DNA of 64,000 nt from an uncultured Bacteroidales bacterium (GCA_900319105.1 ONND01000003.1:124001-188000); one strand, 5' to 3'; shown: positions 8,107-17,715, counted from the first letter of the stretch. A program made the numbers and translations. The notes: a model not told the origin generated them from the letters alone.

Positions 8107-8679
8107 ATGAGTAAGAACACCACACACTATTTTGTGCAGAGTGTGCCGAACTATAAAGAACTATTATTTTATCGCAAGTCGGTGGCTTTATACGATGTGA
8201 CGTTTGATTTTTGTGAGAGGTTTTTAACAAAAGGTGACCGAACGATAGACCAGATGATACAGGCTGCGAGAAGCGGCAAACAAAATATTATTGAAGGCTC
8301 AGAAGCCGCAGCTACGTCTAGCGAGACGGAAATCAAACTCCTGAACGTAGCGCGCGCAAGTCTCAAAGAGTTACAAGCGGATTTCGAAGACTATCTGCGG
8401 GCAAGAAAAATGGCAACATGGAACGAGAAACACCCAAGGTACGAAGCGCTTCGCAAGTTCTGCCGCGAGACGAATGACAGTGAACCATTCATGGCGCAAG
8501 TGGCGAAGATGAACGATGAGGAGATAGCAAATATGGCAATCACAATGTGCCACCAGGTAGATGTAATGATGAATAAATATATAGGAGTAAAGGAGCAGGT
8601 TTTTGTTGAGAATGGAGGCATCCGCGAAGCGATGACACGCGCACGCCTCCAGTACCGCAACACCCACCCGGAGTCATAG
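8107..8679 (+). CDS. Four-helix-bundle (IVP/bAvd-like) protein
   Basis: 190 residues. The pattern YRKSVALYDVTFDF, DRTIDQMIQAARSGKQNIIEG, LNVARASLKELQADFEDYL is that of the four-helix-bundle family first seen in 23S rRNA intervening sequences and related in fold to the Avd protein of diversity-generating retroelements. This subtype has an extra C-terminal half (from about residue 100, KHPRYEALRKFC onward). The family's biochemical role is unknown; Avd binds RNA and the reverse transcriptase, but there is no reverse transcriptase or template repeat here. A paralogue lies at 49379, also next to a giant surface-protein gene. Both are flanked on both sides by short-period tandem arrays. RNA binding is plausible but inferred. 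Confidence 0.85.
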   Translation: MSKNTTHYFVQSVPNYKELLFYRKSVALYDVTFDFCERFLTKGDRTIDQMIQAARSGKQNIIEGSEAAATSSETEIKLLNVARASLKELQADFEDYLRARKMATWNEKHPRYEALRKFCRETNDSEPFMAQVAKMNDEEIANMAITMCHQVDVMMNKYIGVKEQVFVENGGIREAMTRARLQYRNTHPES

Positions 8680-8835
8680 GACTCCCAAGGACTACTTAGG
8701 ACTACCTATGACTACTTAGGACTACTTAGCTACTTAGGACTACTTAGCTACTTAGGACTACCTATGACTACTTAGGACTACTTAGGTCTACTTAGGACTA
8801 CTTAGGACTACCTATGACTACTTAGGACTACCTAT
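8677..8835. repeat. 10-bp tandem array (GACTACTTAG)n
   Basis: About 15 units of GACTACTTAG or GACTACCTAT, with two 8-bp units (CTACTTAG), fill the whole gap between the four-helix gene and the giant gene. The period is close to one helical turn. It starts at the stop codon TAG. There are no spacers, so it is not a CRISPR array. Confidence 0.9.
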
Positions 8836-8854
8836 TAAAAAAAAAGCAACAACA

Positions 8855-11800
8855 ATGAAAAATAATAATGCTATGAAAACTATACTTGCTAGCAGAGTGA
8901 AAGAAGAGATAAACGACTGGTTAAGCACTGGTAAACGACTGATCCCGATTTTAATTCTTGCCTTCCTCACCCTCGGTGTCGGACAGGCGTGGGGTGCAAC
9001 ATCGACAACGTTGTACTATGCCATACCTGCTTCAAATCTGAAATCCGGCAATGACTGTTACACAGTCAAATGTAACGTCAATCGTAAAGGCGATGGAGAT
9101 GATTGGGCAACGTACACCATGACGTTAGAGGATAACACTAAAGATGGCAAACTCATTTATAAAGCCTCATTTACCGATCTATATAACGGATTAGGGTGTA
9201 TCCAATTTCAATTGTACAACGGAAGTGACTTTGTAAGTCAAGTGCAGCCATTCGGTACAAAAACATGGACAAGTGCCAGCACCTATAACGGAAAAATGTG
9301 GATTCATGGTGGCAGTTCATGGAGCACTAAAACAACGGACGCTGCTATTACCGTTTATTTTGTTAACACTAACAGCTGGACAACACCTAAAGCTTTCGCT
9401 TGGAGCGGATGTACGAACAATGCTGCATGGAGTGGACAAGCAATGACATCTACAGGAAAGACCTATAAAGGAAAAGACATTTACTCTATTAGTTTCAACA
9501 AGCGTTTTGAAAATATCATCTTCAGCAATAATGGTTCTTCTCAAACTTCCGACCTGACACTTGGTTCCACTAATGCAGGTAAGATGTATAATAGTGGTAG
9601 TTGGATCTCTTATGCATACGACCACAAAGTAATATTCAATGCGAATGGCGGTTCTGGTGAAATGACCGACCAGACCATGCCATACAATACGGCAACAGCG
9701 CTGAAGGCGAACACGTTTACACGTGACGGCTATAGATTTAATGGTTGGGCAACCACCGCTGAAGGATCTGTTGCATACGCAGATGGGGCAAATGTTACAG
9801 TAACAAGTTCCGACCTTAACCTCTACGCGAAATGGGTTGCCGAAGAGACACATGATGTTACCGTATATTACAAATATGGTTCTACCACAGTAAAAACAGA
9901 AACTATAGAAAGCGCAGTTGGTGTAACTACAGAACGTACGTTTACAGCCCCTGTTATTGATGGATACAACTTCTACTCATATACATTTGGTAGCGGTCTA
10001 ACCAGAAAAACTGCTTCAACAAATACTAACCCTTGTCGTTTTGTCACAAAGTCTACTGGATCTTACGAACTAACTGTAAATTACGACATTGCTCCGGTAA
10101 AACTGCTTTATGGCATATCTACTCCGCTAAACAGTCCATCCAATACCGCCATGACCTATGATGCCACAAAGAAGGCATACTATGTAGATGTCACTACGAC
10201 TGCCTCTCCGTACTATTTCCGTTTTGATTTCAACAATGGTACGGATCAATATTCTGGAGATTGGAATGCATACCCTGATGTGAATGCTGTCACAGCTAAT
10301 GGAGACAAGGCATCTTGCTCTATACACGAAATAGGAGACTGGACGAACAAACCCTCGCTCAAATTCACGGGTCTCAGCGGTTCTACAATCCGTATTTGGT
10401 TTAGCTACAAAGACAAACAAGCATGGATAACTGAAACAACCTACACCGTAACGATTACCAATGATGGTAATGGTACTACTTCGCCAGCTTCGGTTACGGC
10501 AGGTAAGAACACTCTTTCCGGGTCCTTCAGTGCGACAGCCAACACGGGCTATTACTTTAATAATTGGACCAAAACAAGTGGTTCCGTAACTATCACCAAC
10601 GCCAACGTATCACCTACTACCACTAAAGCAACTGCCGCGTCAACTATTCAGGCTAATTTCAATCCTAAATGGCAGGTTCTTGGAAATGGGGAGTTTGGAG
10701 GCTGGACAGCATACGGTTCTAACCTATTCACCGGCTATATTACGGAAGGTGGAAAAGACAAAGGATACTACAGTATAACTCTTTCTGCAAATACAACTTA
10801 TGAGATCCAAGCATATGATCGCCAAGCAAGCAAATTATATGGAGGTACCGCAGTTCAAGATGTATATTATAACACAAGCGGTTTCGAGAACCCATATACA
10901 TTAGCGACACAATCAACAGGAAAGAATCTCTACATACATACAGCCGCAGGTGGAACATACCAATTAGAATGGAATCTAACCGATAAGAAAATCGCTATTC
11001 AGTACCCCACCTCATGGTTCATTACTTCCGGACAGAAGACGGAAGGTCAGGACGATAACGCCGGAGGTTCGTTTACGGCGGAGGACAATGATAGCCGAGA
11101 TGTTACGGGCGGTAAGTTCGTTACCAATAATGCCTCCGTTATTTTTACCGCGACACCGAATACCGGATATACTTTTGATGGTTGGTACACCAACGAGGCT
11201 TGCACCGAAGGCAGGGATGCAACTAACCCCAAGACAATTAGCAGCATTAGAGCCAACCAAACCGTTTATGCGAAATTTGTACCCAAGACCTACACCGTCA
11301 CGCTGACCCAAACGGGCGCTGCATCTGCAGGAACGGCTAGTGTAACGGCATCGTATAATGCAGACGCTCCGACTATCGCCACACTGCCTACAGCGGCACA
11401 AGGCTATGCATTCATGGGCTATTACACAGCGGCAGACGGTGAAGGTTCGCAACTTGTAGCAGCCAATGGCACATGGCAAAATGTTACCGGTTATACTTCA
11501 GGTGGCAAATGGATTCGCAACGGCGGCGCAGAATTATTCGCCTATTTCAAGAAAGCAGAAATCACGAATATTGCGTTCACACCGGGAAATATTGTTGCGC
11601 CAGGCGCAACTGTCAGTGTGACAGCGACTATAGAGCCGACGCCTGTAGGACCGACAATTATCTGCTGGCGCGTACTGTATAGCAATGATAACCCGTTGGA
11701 TCCCCAACCGACCTTTACACCGGAGGCTTCAGGAGCTACAGTTTCCTTCCCCGCCCATTCGGCAAGCGGCTCGTACAAAGTAGAAGCCACCTTACGCAAA

Positions 11801-14800
11801 GGTACAGGTTGTGGCGGAGAGGAGATTCATACATTCACCGCACCGTTCCAAGTAGCCGGCGACCACACTGTAACCGTGCAGTATAAGTGCGGAAGTGAAG
11901 TCATTGCTCCATCTACGACCGTCACCGGAAAGCCTTTACAGTGGACAGAGATAACTGCTCCGGAAATTGTAGGCTACTCCTTCTCAAAATGGGTAGAAGG
12001 AGATGGTATTACCATTGATGGTGCAACAGAGGGTGAGAAAGCAGAAGAGACCATCAACTTCAAAGCTATCTACGATGGCAAACTGACCGCTGTTTACACC
12101 CAGAAGCGAATGATATATTTCTACAATACGCTGAATTGGGAGAATGTATATGTTTACTTCTATAAGGATGGTAATTATTGGAATAATAGTAACGGTACAG
12201 GAACGGATCCAAGTTATTATAGTGGAAGTCATAATAGCGCTCATAAGGGACAAATGTTACCGGTAACCGAAGGTTCGAAAATTTATTACTTTGATGCAGA
12301 AGAAGCGTCCATTCCGGCTGGTTATACCAATGTGGCATTTACAGAGAAACAGCAAGATAACTGTTGGTATTTCTATGAGAACAACAAAGTCGTCAGACGC
12401 TCAGATTATCAGTCAACAACAATGCCGTTGTTCGTTCCGTTAAGCGACCAACCGGCTGTTAGCAAAAATGGCGGTACTGCCAACTATTATTGCGAAGGTT
12501 ACTGGATGAACTACCCGGCAAATAGCGGTTACACGCTGAGAATTTATGACACTCCTAGTGCTAATAATGCTACAGGCGCATCAAGAGAATTCTTGATTCC
12601 ATTTAGCGAAGATGTCAAAATGCCTTTGAAGCAAGAGGTAGAAGTGAACTTCTCCGGCGAATCTTGGTTCATCATCTATCGCAATGATGGCAAATACCTG
12701 GAAGGATCGCATACTTTCAAGCAGACAGATCATGGAGACAAGAAGATTACAAGCACTGCTGATGCAAGTAAAGCGAGCAAAATGCGACTGATCTCTGACG
12801 GTAGCGGAATATATACCTTTACGCTTACTTTCCGTGGCGATGGAGGTTCACCTGAGAATTACGACTATTATCTCAATGTGGATTTCCCGGCCGCTGTAGG
12901 TGATTATCGCATTGTATATTCCGATAATGCTACTTGGTCGAACGGAGCACATAGCTCCGGTTGGTATCACCCCTCTGATATTATCGGTAAGAATACCAGC
13001 GAAACAGATGCAAAAGAAGACATCGTTTCGTTCTTTATCTCCCACGGGTCATCGCCATCTATGAAATTCCAACGCATTAGCGCTATCAGCGAATCGGCAG
13101 GATCGTACGGTCAAATCACATGGGAAGATGTACCAAGCGGATCGATTACCATTCCTACGTCAATAACAGCCTCGGGTGTATATAACTTTATTGTTACGCA
13201 ACCGGCTGGAGGCGCATCTATCTCTTTGGTAAAAGCAGAACCCTACACCGGAAATTATTACATCCGTACCGACTGCGCCGGTGAGACGAAATGGAATAAC
13301 TTCCGTTCGCCAGATCATTTAATAACCTACTCGGAGTATTCAATTACTCATGGTGGTTATAGCCACTATTATACTCATTGGGTTCAAACAGATGATAAGA
13401 AGAATATTCAGTTCTGTATAGCCAATGACTATAGTTCTGCAATATCTGATACTTTGATTCGCGAAAATAATAGTGACCCGGCGTGGACAAATATAAACAA
13501 TTACATCGATGAGAAGGGAAATATTCTGCGCAATGCAAACGTACGCTTCATGTGGAACCAGAGCACCAATAAAATCAGCCGCGCATACGTGGATGGTGCA
13601 CAAGGAACAGGCTCGAATAACTTCCTCTACATGCTGAGTGAAGATAATAAGATTCGGAAAACGGACGAATCTGCATTGGATGATCACAAAGTTTTCTTTA
13701 GCGATAACGAAAACTGGATCTACGAGGCTAATATCCAAGCACAACCGAAAGCAGCCATCAAGCTTCTCTCCAACTGGGGTACAAGCAACACGATTACTCA
13801 ATACTTCAAGGGTTCCGCTACCACAACGGAAGACCTGATTGATGGTAGCGGATCTAATTGGTATAATATCCGTCTGCTCTACGATTTCAAGACCAACCGT
13901 CTGGTAGCCGCGATGGTACCGACCGGAAACATCGATGCCACCACGCCTATCCATGCCGATGTGATGTTTATCCGTGAGCATCAGGGCGATATCGACCAGC
14001 TGACCTTCACGAATGACGGTTCTATCACCAATATCGAAACCGCGTACGCCGTAATGCGATTCAACAAGTGGACGCTCAATAACAAAGAGAAGACAGGTTC
14101 TCACAGTCCTCTGGCTTCACCGAAGTCGATTTACGAGCGCTCGCTGTACTACGTATCCTTCCCGTTCCGCGTCAAACTGAGCGAAGTGTTCGGTTTCGGC
14201 ACCTACGGACAACACTGGATTATCCAGCGTTACCGCGGAGACCTCCGTGCACAACAGGGTTACTGGGCAGAGTCTGATGGCTTCTGGGAGTTCATCTGGA
14301 ATCGAAACGGAGAGGTTTATCTGGAGCCGAACGAGGGATATATCCTGACATTGGAGACCGATCTTTTGGGCGAAACATCGGCTGTCTGGGGGCCGGATAG
14401 TCGTTCCAACCAGATCGAGTTGTTCTTCCCGTCGTATGGTACCATGCCGACTATTACTAACACAAGCATCACGCAGACTCTGCCGGCTCACAAATGCACC
14501 ATCAATAGAGCTGCGACAGAAGGTCTGCCTGACACTCCCGACCCGAGTACATCGTACAACCGTACGATCTTTGATAGTCACTGGAACATCATGAGCGTAC
14601 CGACATACCTCAACGCGGAAAACCCAAGTCTGGTTACTACCACCTGGTTGTCCAATGACAGCTGTCCGAAATTCCTCTATACCTGGAACCCGGATGACAA
14701 CACCCTGACCGCGACTTCGGGAACCGGCTTTGTATATCACGCGATGCACGCTTATACCGTTCAGTATTACGGCAACGTGACCTGGACAACCAGCGTCTCC

Positions 14801-15388
14801 CCGGCTGCAGCGCCGCAACGCAACACCGAGTACCGCGGCGAATATGAGTTCTGCCTTGAGGTACAACAAGACGAGCAGATGATCGACCGTACTTTTGTTC
14901 GCCTCTCGGACGACGAGAACGTCACCACCGGCTTTGAGTTCGGCGAAGACATGACCAAGCAGTTCAACTCGCGCAAGGCGAATATCTTCACCATCGCTGG
15001 CAACACGAGTCTGGGCGGAAACAGTCTCCCGCTCTCGACGACTCAGACAACAGTAGTACCAGTGGGCGTATCAATCAGGAACGCAGGCGATTACACCTTT
15101 GCTATCCCAGAAGGAACGGAGGGTATCGGCGTCACGCTCGTGGATAACGAGACAGGCGTACGGACATCCCTCAGCGCGCTGAGTTACACCGTGACGCTCC
15201 AACCGGGCAACATCACCAACCGCTTCTTCCTCGAGATCTCGCCGATCAAGACGACACCGACAGGAATAGAGGATGTACAAGAGGGCAATGTACAAAGTAC
15301 AAAGGTACACAAAGTCATGATCGACGGCATTCTCTACATCGTCAAGGACGGTAAGATCTTCGATGCCCGCGGCGCTCGCTTACGCTAA
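8855..15388 (+). CDS. Giant surface protein with Listeria-Bacteroides (InlB-type) repeats
   Basis: 2177 residues. The N terminus is unusually long before the hydrophobic signal core (LIPILILAFLTLGVGQAWG, ~residues 29-47), as in the giants at 42541 and 49979. InlB/Listeria-Bacteroides repeats are visible at about residues 257-328 (VIFNANGGSGEM, GYRFNGWATT) and 725-830 (TGYTFDGWYTNEACTEG, VYAKFV), with degenerate ones near 529-607 (TGYYFNNWTK). Much of the rest is beta-rich with no recognised family. The C terminus KVMIDGILYIVKDGKIFDARG then ARLR is the motif shared by six proteins. Just before it a short segment (VQEGNVQSTKVHK) is encoded by a GTACAAAG-type tandem tract. Likely role: surface adhesin or cargo displayed by the outer-membrane secretion machinery (inference). 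Confidence 0.85.
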   Translation: MKNNNAMKTILASRVKEEINDWLSTGKRLIPILILAFLTLGVGQAWGATSTTLYYAIPASNLKSGNDCYTVKCNVNRKGDGDDWATYTMTLEDNTKDGKLIYKASFTDLYNGLGCIQFQLYNGSDFVSQVQPFGTKTWTSASTYNGKMWIHGGSSWSTKTTDAAITVYFVNTNSWTTPKAFAWSGCTNNAAWSGQAMTSTGKTYKGKDIYSISFNKRFENIIFSNNGSSQTSDLTLGSTNAGKMYNSGSWISYAYDHKVIFNANGGSGEMTDQTMPYNTATALKANTFTRDGYRFNGWATTAEGSVAYADGANVTVTSSDLNLYAKWVAEETHDVTVYYKYGSTTVKTETIESAVGVTTERTFTAPVIDGYNFYSYTFGSGLTRKTASTNTNPCRFVTKSTGSYELTVNYDIAPVKLLYGISTPLNSPSNTAMTYDATKKAYYVDVTTTASPYYFRFDFNNGTDQYSGDWNAYPDVNAVTANGDKASCSIHEIGDWTNKPSLKFTGLSGSTIRIWFSYKDKQAWITETTYTVTITNDGNGTTSPASVTAGKNTLSGSFSATANTGYYFNNWTKTSGSVTITNANVSPTTTKATAASTIQANFNPKWQVLGNGEFGGWTAYGSNLFTGYITEGGKDKGYYSITLSANTTYEIQAYDRQASKLYGGTAVQDVYYNTSGFENPYTLATQSTGKNLYIHTAAGGTYQLEWNLTDKKIAIQYPTSWFITSGQKTEGQDDNAGGSFTAEDNDSRDVTGGKFVTNNASVIFTATPNTGYTFDGWYTNEACTEGRDATNPKTISSIRANQTVYAKFVPKTYTVTLTQTGAASAGTASVTASYNADAPTIATLPTAAQGYAFMGYYTAADGEGSQLVAANGTWQNVTGYTSGGKWIRNGGAELFAYFKKAEITNIAFTPGNIVAPGATVSVTATIEPTPVGPTIICWRVLYSNDNPLDPQPTFTPEASGATVSFPAHSASGSYKVEATLRKGTGCGGEEIHTFTAPFQVAGDHTVTVQYKCGSEVIAPSTTVTGKPLQWTEITAPEIVGYSFSKWVEGDGITIDGATEGEKAEETINFKAIYDGKLTAVYTQKRMIYFYNTLNWENVYVYFYKDGNYWNNSNGTGTDPSYYSGSHNSAHKGQMLPVTEGSKIYYFDAEEASIPAGYTNVAFTEKQQDNCWYFYENNKVVRRSDYQSTTMPLFVPLSDQPAVSKNGGTANYYCEGYWMNYPANSGYTLRIYDTPSANNATGASREFLIPFSEDVKMPLKQEVEVNFSGESWFIIYRNDGKYLEGSHTFKQTDHGDKKITSTADASKASKMRLISDGSGIYTFTLTFRGDGGSPENYDYYLNVDFPAAVGDYRIVYSDNATWSNGAHSSGWYHPSDIIGKNTSETDAKEDIVSFFISHGSSPSMKFQRISAISESAGSYGQITWEDVPSGSITIPTSITASGVYNFIVTQPAGGASISLVKAEPYTGNYYIRTDCAGETKWNNFRSPDHLITYSEYSITHGGYSHYYTHWVQTDDKKNIQFCIANDYSSAISDTLIRENNSDPAWTNINNYIDEKGNILRNANVRFMWNQSTNKISRAYVDGAQGTGSNNFLYMLSEDNKIRKTDESALDDHKVFFSDNENWIYEANIQAQPKAAIKLLSNWGTSNTITQYFKGSATTTEDLIDGSGSNWYNIRLLYDFKTNRLVAAMVPTGNIDATTPIHADVMFIREHQGDIDQLTFTNDGSITNIETAYAVMRFNKWTLNNKEKTGSHSPLASPKSIYERSLYYVSFPFRVKLSEVFGFGTYGQHWIIQRYRGDLRAQQGYWAESDGFWEFIWNRNGEVYLEPNEGYILTLETDLLGETSAVWGPDSRSNQIELFFPSYGTMPTITNTSITQTLPAHKCTINRAATEGLPDTPDPSTSYNRTIFDSHWNIMSVPTYLNAENPSLVTTTWLSNDSCPKFLYTWNPDDNTLTATSGTGFVYHAMHAYTVQYYGNVTWTTSVSPAAAPQRNTEYRGEYEFCLEVQQDEQMIDRTFVRLSDDENVTTGFEFGEDMTKQFNSRKANIFTIAGNTSLGGNSLPLSTTQTTVVPVGVSIRNAGDYTFAIPEGTEGIGVTLVDNETGVRTSLSALSYTVTLQPGNITNRFFLEISPIKTTPTGIEDVQEGNVQSTKVHKVMIDGILYIVKDGKIFDARGARLR

Positions 15389-15547
15389 GGCTCGCGTGGA
15401 GTAAAAAAGGTCAAATCGGGACCCCAACCGGACGGTGACGTCCGTAATGGTCACGAAATGGTCACGTAAATGACCCACGATTAACAGCCAAATAACTCAC
15501 GAATAACGGCTAAGACCATACACCATCGCCCAACTACCATCTTCCAG

Positions 15548-15573
15548 AAAAAGCGCACGAAAATGCGCTTTTT
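15548..15573 (+). terminator. Intrinsic terminator of the giant gene
   Basis: AAAAAGCGCA (15548-15557) pairs with TGCGCTTTTT (15564-15573) around a CGAAAA loop. Confidence 0.85.
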
Positions 15574-15615
15574 CTTATCTCACATTCGTTCGAACGATTA
15601 ATTTTACAATTTTTC

Positions 15616-15646
15616 TTGCATATCTCAAAAAAAAGTACTACCTTTG
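15616..15646 (+). promoter_or_regulatory. Promoter for the lipoprotein-ABC operon
   Basis: TTG at 15616-15618, 20 nt, TACCTTTG at 15639-15646; about 55 nt before the ATG at 15702. Confidence 0.8.
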
Positions 15647-15701
15647 CAGCCAAATTGGATAAACCGAAAAAGCAAGAACTCATAAAAAAACAATAAATCC
15701 T

Positions 15702-16106
15702 ATGAAAAAGATTCAGATTCTTTTGGCGGTTTTAGTAGCCGTATTGATGTGTAGTTGTCGCAGCAAGACAGAAGCAACCGTGGATGTCACAGTGATGAAG
15801 AACGGTAAGCCCCAGGCTGGAATAGAGGTCTATAAGGCGGTGGCAAAAGGCGATGTAATCCCTTCGTATTACAAGGCTAATTACAAGGACGCTCCGGTGA
15901 AGACCAATGAAGCCGGTGTGGCTCATTTCAAACTCAAATCGCCGGATGATTTTGCCCCGAGTAGCGTAGGCGCAGACGATATGATCACCGTCTATTTCGC
16001 GGTCTTCAACGCACAAGAGGAATGTCTCGCTTTTGAACCACTGAAGGTCAAGACCGGTGAGAAAAACAAGCCGCTCACCCTGGAGCTCAAAGAGCCGAAT
16101 GACTAA
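15702..16106 (+). CDS. Small lipoprotein with a beta-sandwich domain
   Basis: 134 residues. A lipoprotein signal (MKKIQILLAVLVAVLMCSC, probable lipid-bearing Cys near residue 17-19) is followed by a short domain (VDVTVMKNGKPQAGIEVYK, TNEAGVAHFKL) that looks like an Ig-like or carboxypeptidase-regulatory-like fold, as in many Bacteroidales lipoproteins. Its TAA overlaps the ATG of the ABC ATPase (TAATG), so the two are translationally coupled. It may be the envelope partner of the ABC protein; this is inferred from coupling only. Confidence 0.8.
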   Translation: MKKIQILLAVLVAVLMCSCRSKTEATVDVTVMKNGKPQAGIEVYKAVAKGDVIPSYYKANYKDAPVKTNEAGVAHFKLKSPDDFAPSSVGADDMITVYFAVFNAQEECLAFEPLKVKTGEKNKPLTLELKEPND

Positions 16107-16843
16107 TGTGCGCATTAGTTAAAATAGCACATATCAACAAATCGTTCGGCTCGCAGCAGGTGTTGCGCGATGTTTGTCTGGAGATACCGCAAGGGCAGGT
16201 GATCGGTCTGCTGGGACCTAACGGTGCGGGCAAATCCACGCTGATGAAGATCCTGATCGGTCTCTGGCGTGCCGACAGCGGCACCGTGGAGGTGCCGGAA
16301 CGGATCGGTTACCTGCCGGAGAACAACCCTCTCTATGAGGAGATGTACGTCACCGAGTACCTCGAGTTCATGGCGGGTCTTACGTCTGCCGGTTCGAAAG
16401 ACGGTCTGTCAGCGCTCATCGAGCTCGTGGGTTTGACGCCGGAGAAGCACAAGCACATCCGCGAGCTGAGCAAGGGCTACCGCCAACGCGTAGGGCTGGC
16501 GCAAGCGCTGCTGGGCGACCCGCAGTTACTCATCCTCGATGAGCCCACCACCGGTCTCGACCCCAACCAACTCGTCGAGATCCGTGCCCTGATTAAAAAT
16601 CTAACATCTAACAGGCAAAGCCGGTCTGTCAGTGAAACGGTCTGTCAGGCCGAAGACCGGTCTGTGCTCTGTCAGCGAAGCGGTCCCTCTATCATCCTCT
16701 CCACGCATATCATGCAGGAGGTGCGGGAGATGTGCGACCGCGTCGTCATCTTCGATCACGGCGAGATCAAAGCCGACCGAAACATCAACGAAATAGATAA
16801 TCTGGAAACTTTATTCCATGATTCGACCCAAATGGCCAAATGA
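16106..16843 (+). CDS. ABC transporter ATP-binding protein (GldA-like) with a repeat-derived insertion
   Basis: 245 residues. Walker A GPNGAGKST (~residues 37-45), signature LSKGYRQRVGLAQ (~127-139), Walker B LLILDEPTTGLDP (~146-158) and the H-loop histidine in STHIMQEV are all present. The sequence is of the GldA/YhaQ-like export ATPase type. Between the Walker B/D-loop and the H-loop, where relatives have only a few residues, there is a ~28-residue insertion (after IKNL) encoded by a tandem tract of CGGTCTGTCAG units. No permease gene follows, so the partner membrane protein is elsewhere. The ATP site is otherwise intact, so it may still work if the insertion loops out. It is coupled to the lipoprotein upstream. 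Confidence 0.85.
   Translation: MCALVKIAHINKSFGSQQVLRDVCLEIPQGQVIGLLGPNGAGKSTLMKILIGLWRADSGTVEVPERIGYLPENNPLYEEMYVTEYLEFMAGLTSAGSKDGLSALIELVGLTPEKHKHIRELSKGYRQRVGLAQALLGDPQLLILDEPTTGLDPNQLVEIRALIKNLTSNRQSRSVSETVCQAEDRSVLCQRSGPSIILSTHIMQEVREMCDRVVIFDHGEIKADRNINEIDNLETLFHDSTQMAK
16603..16690 (+). repeat. Tandem tract CGGTCTGTCAG inside the ABC ATPase gene
   Basis: At least three imperfect units (CGGTCTGTCAG, CGGTCTGTCAG, CGGTCTGTGCTCTGTCAG) are preceded by CTAACATCTAACAG. A single unit also occurs upstream in the same gene (near 16405), a possible source. The reading frame is kept through the tract. Confidence 0.85.
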
Positions 16844-16894
16844 CCTTTGAATTTTTAAATCGAAAATGCGCAGCCATTTTGGCCTACGCGGCCT

Positions 16895-17010
16895 GAGCGT
16901 AAATGACTACTAATTCGCGTTTTGGAGCGAGCTCAACACGCGCCTTAATATTCCTTTCCGCCGTTGAGACCCTTGGTAGGGCTCAACATGGCTGCTTCCA
17001 AAAATACGGG
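16895..17010. repeat. Inverted-repeat intergenic element C
   Basis: TTTTGGAGC (16920-16928) and GCTTCCAAAA (16993-17002) pair with one bulge. Inside, GTTGAGACCC and GGGCTCAAC form a hairpin at 16963-16987. Only one copy was found. It is similar in layout to elements A and B but not in sequence. The ORF crossing it is not supported as a gene. Confidence 0.4.
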
Positions 17011-17044
17011 ATTTCATCCCTCACAAAAATAAAGAAAATATACT

Positions 17045-17497
17045 ATGCAGACGAAAGAACGGGAGAGTATTCATATCGTGGAAGAGCCGAAAAGGCAAGA
17101 ACTGATACAAACCTGCTATGGGCTTATCGGTTGCATGCAAGAAGTGCATAAGCAATTAGGCCCCGGTCTGCCGGAATACATCTACCAAGAAGCATTGACT
17201 ACAGAACTAAATGCTAATGGGTTTAATGTCCATAAAGAATTAGAGTACCACCCGCAGTATAGAGGCCAGCAAATGAAATCCTACCTAAAGATGGATTTAG
17301 TGGTAGAAAATGCAATAGGAAACATCATTATTGAATGTAAGGCGCTCAACTCGTTGACAGAAAAGGAACATTACCAGACATTTGGATATTTACGAGGAAC
17401 AGGGTGGCCGATAGCCATTTTAGTAAACTTCGGGGCAAGTCCTAAAGCACAAATTGAGCGATACTATTACGAAAATGGAATAATTAAAGTCTTTTAA
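17045..17497 (+). CDS. GxxExxY family protein (PD-(D/E)xK nuclease-like)
   Basis: 150 residues, normal length for the family. The name motif is seen as GLPEYIY (~residues 40-46). The nuclease-like core is KMDLVVEN then IIIECKAL (~residues 81-101; Asp and the ExK triad), followed by the LRGTGWPIAILVNFG strand. Members are common orphan genes in Bacteroidetes, with the fold of restriction-type nucleases but no proven function. The gene stands alone: element C precedes it and element B2 follows, an unusual setting that hints at acquisition as an islet. Start at the ATG at 17045, preceded by an A-rich stretch. Confidence 0.85.
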   Translation: MQTKERESIHIVEEPKRQELIQTCYGLIGCMQEVHKQLGPGLPEYIYQEALTTELNANGFNVHKELEYHPQYRGQQMKSYLKMDLVVENAIGNIIIECKALNSLTEKEHYQTFGYLRGTGWPIAILVNFGASPKAQIERYYYENGIIKVF

Positions 17498-17530
17498 ATA
17501 ATTTTTGGTACTTTTTGACTAATCATAAAA

Positions 17531-17715
17531 CACCCCGCATGGATTTTTGATATTTTTGTAAGCATTAGCGCATTTTCGGAAGGCGGTAGTACGGCTATCA
17601 AGCCGGACAACGGATAAGCGGTTGAAGGCGATCGTCGGGCTTGCACGAAAGAACGACTTAAAACGATTAGACTAAGGCGCATTGGACGCCGTTCCGCCGC
17701 ATTTTCGATTTATAA
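17531..17715 (+). repeat. Structured intergenic element B, copy 2
   Basis: It begins with CCCCGCATGGATTTTT and TATTTTTGTAAGC as in B1 and B3. The closing arms are GGCGG-TAGT-ACGGC near 17581 and GCCGTTCCGCC near 17689, different in sequence from B3 but still pairing. The apical part is GGGCTTGCACGAAAG. It ends just before the ruvB start. Confidence 0.6.

Larger units (their letters stand above)
15389..15701 (+). other. Intergenic region: AAATGGTCA repeats, terminator, promoter
   Basis: After the giant gene, 15430-15472 holds several copies of TGGTCACG/AAATGGTCA. A terminator and a promoter follow (listed separately). No ORF of note was seen. Confidence 0.6.

Noticed and set aside
8107-8679. 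Avd-like protein as part of a diversity-generating retroelement
   Set aside because: No reverse transcriptase and no template/variable repeat pair with A-specific changes was seen in the window.
8677-8835. Array could be CRISPR
   Set aside because: Units are directly tandem without unique spacers, only 10 bp long, and no cas genes are present.
16903-17151. 82-codon ORF before the GxxExxY gene
   Set aside because: Runs through element C and overlaps the real gene in another frame.
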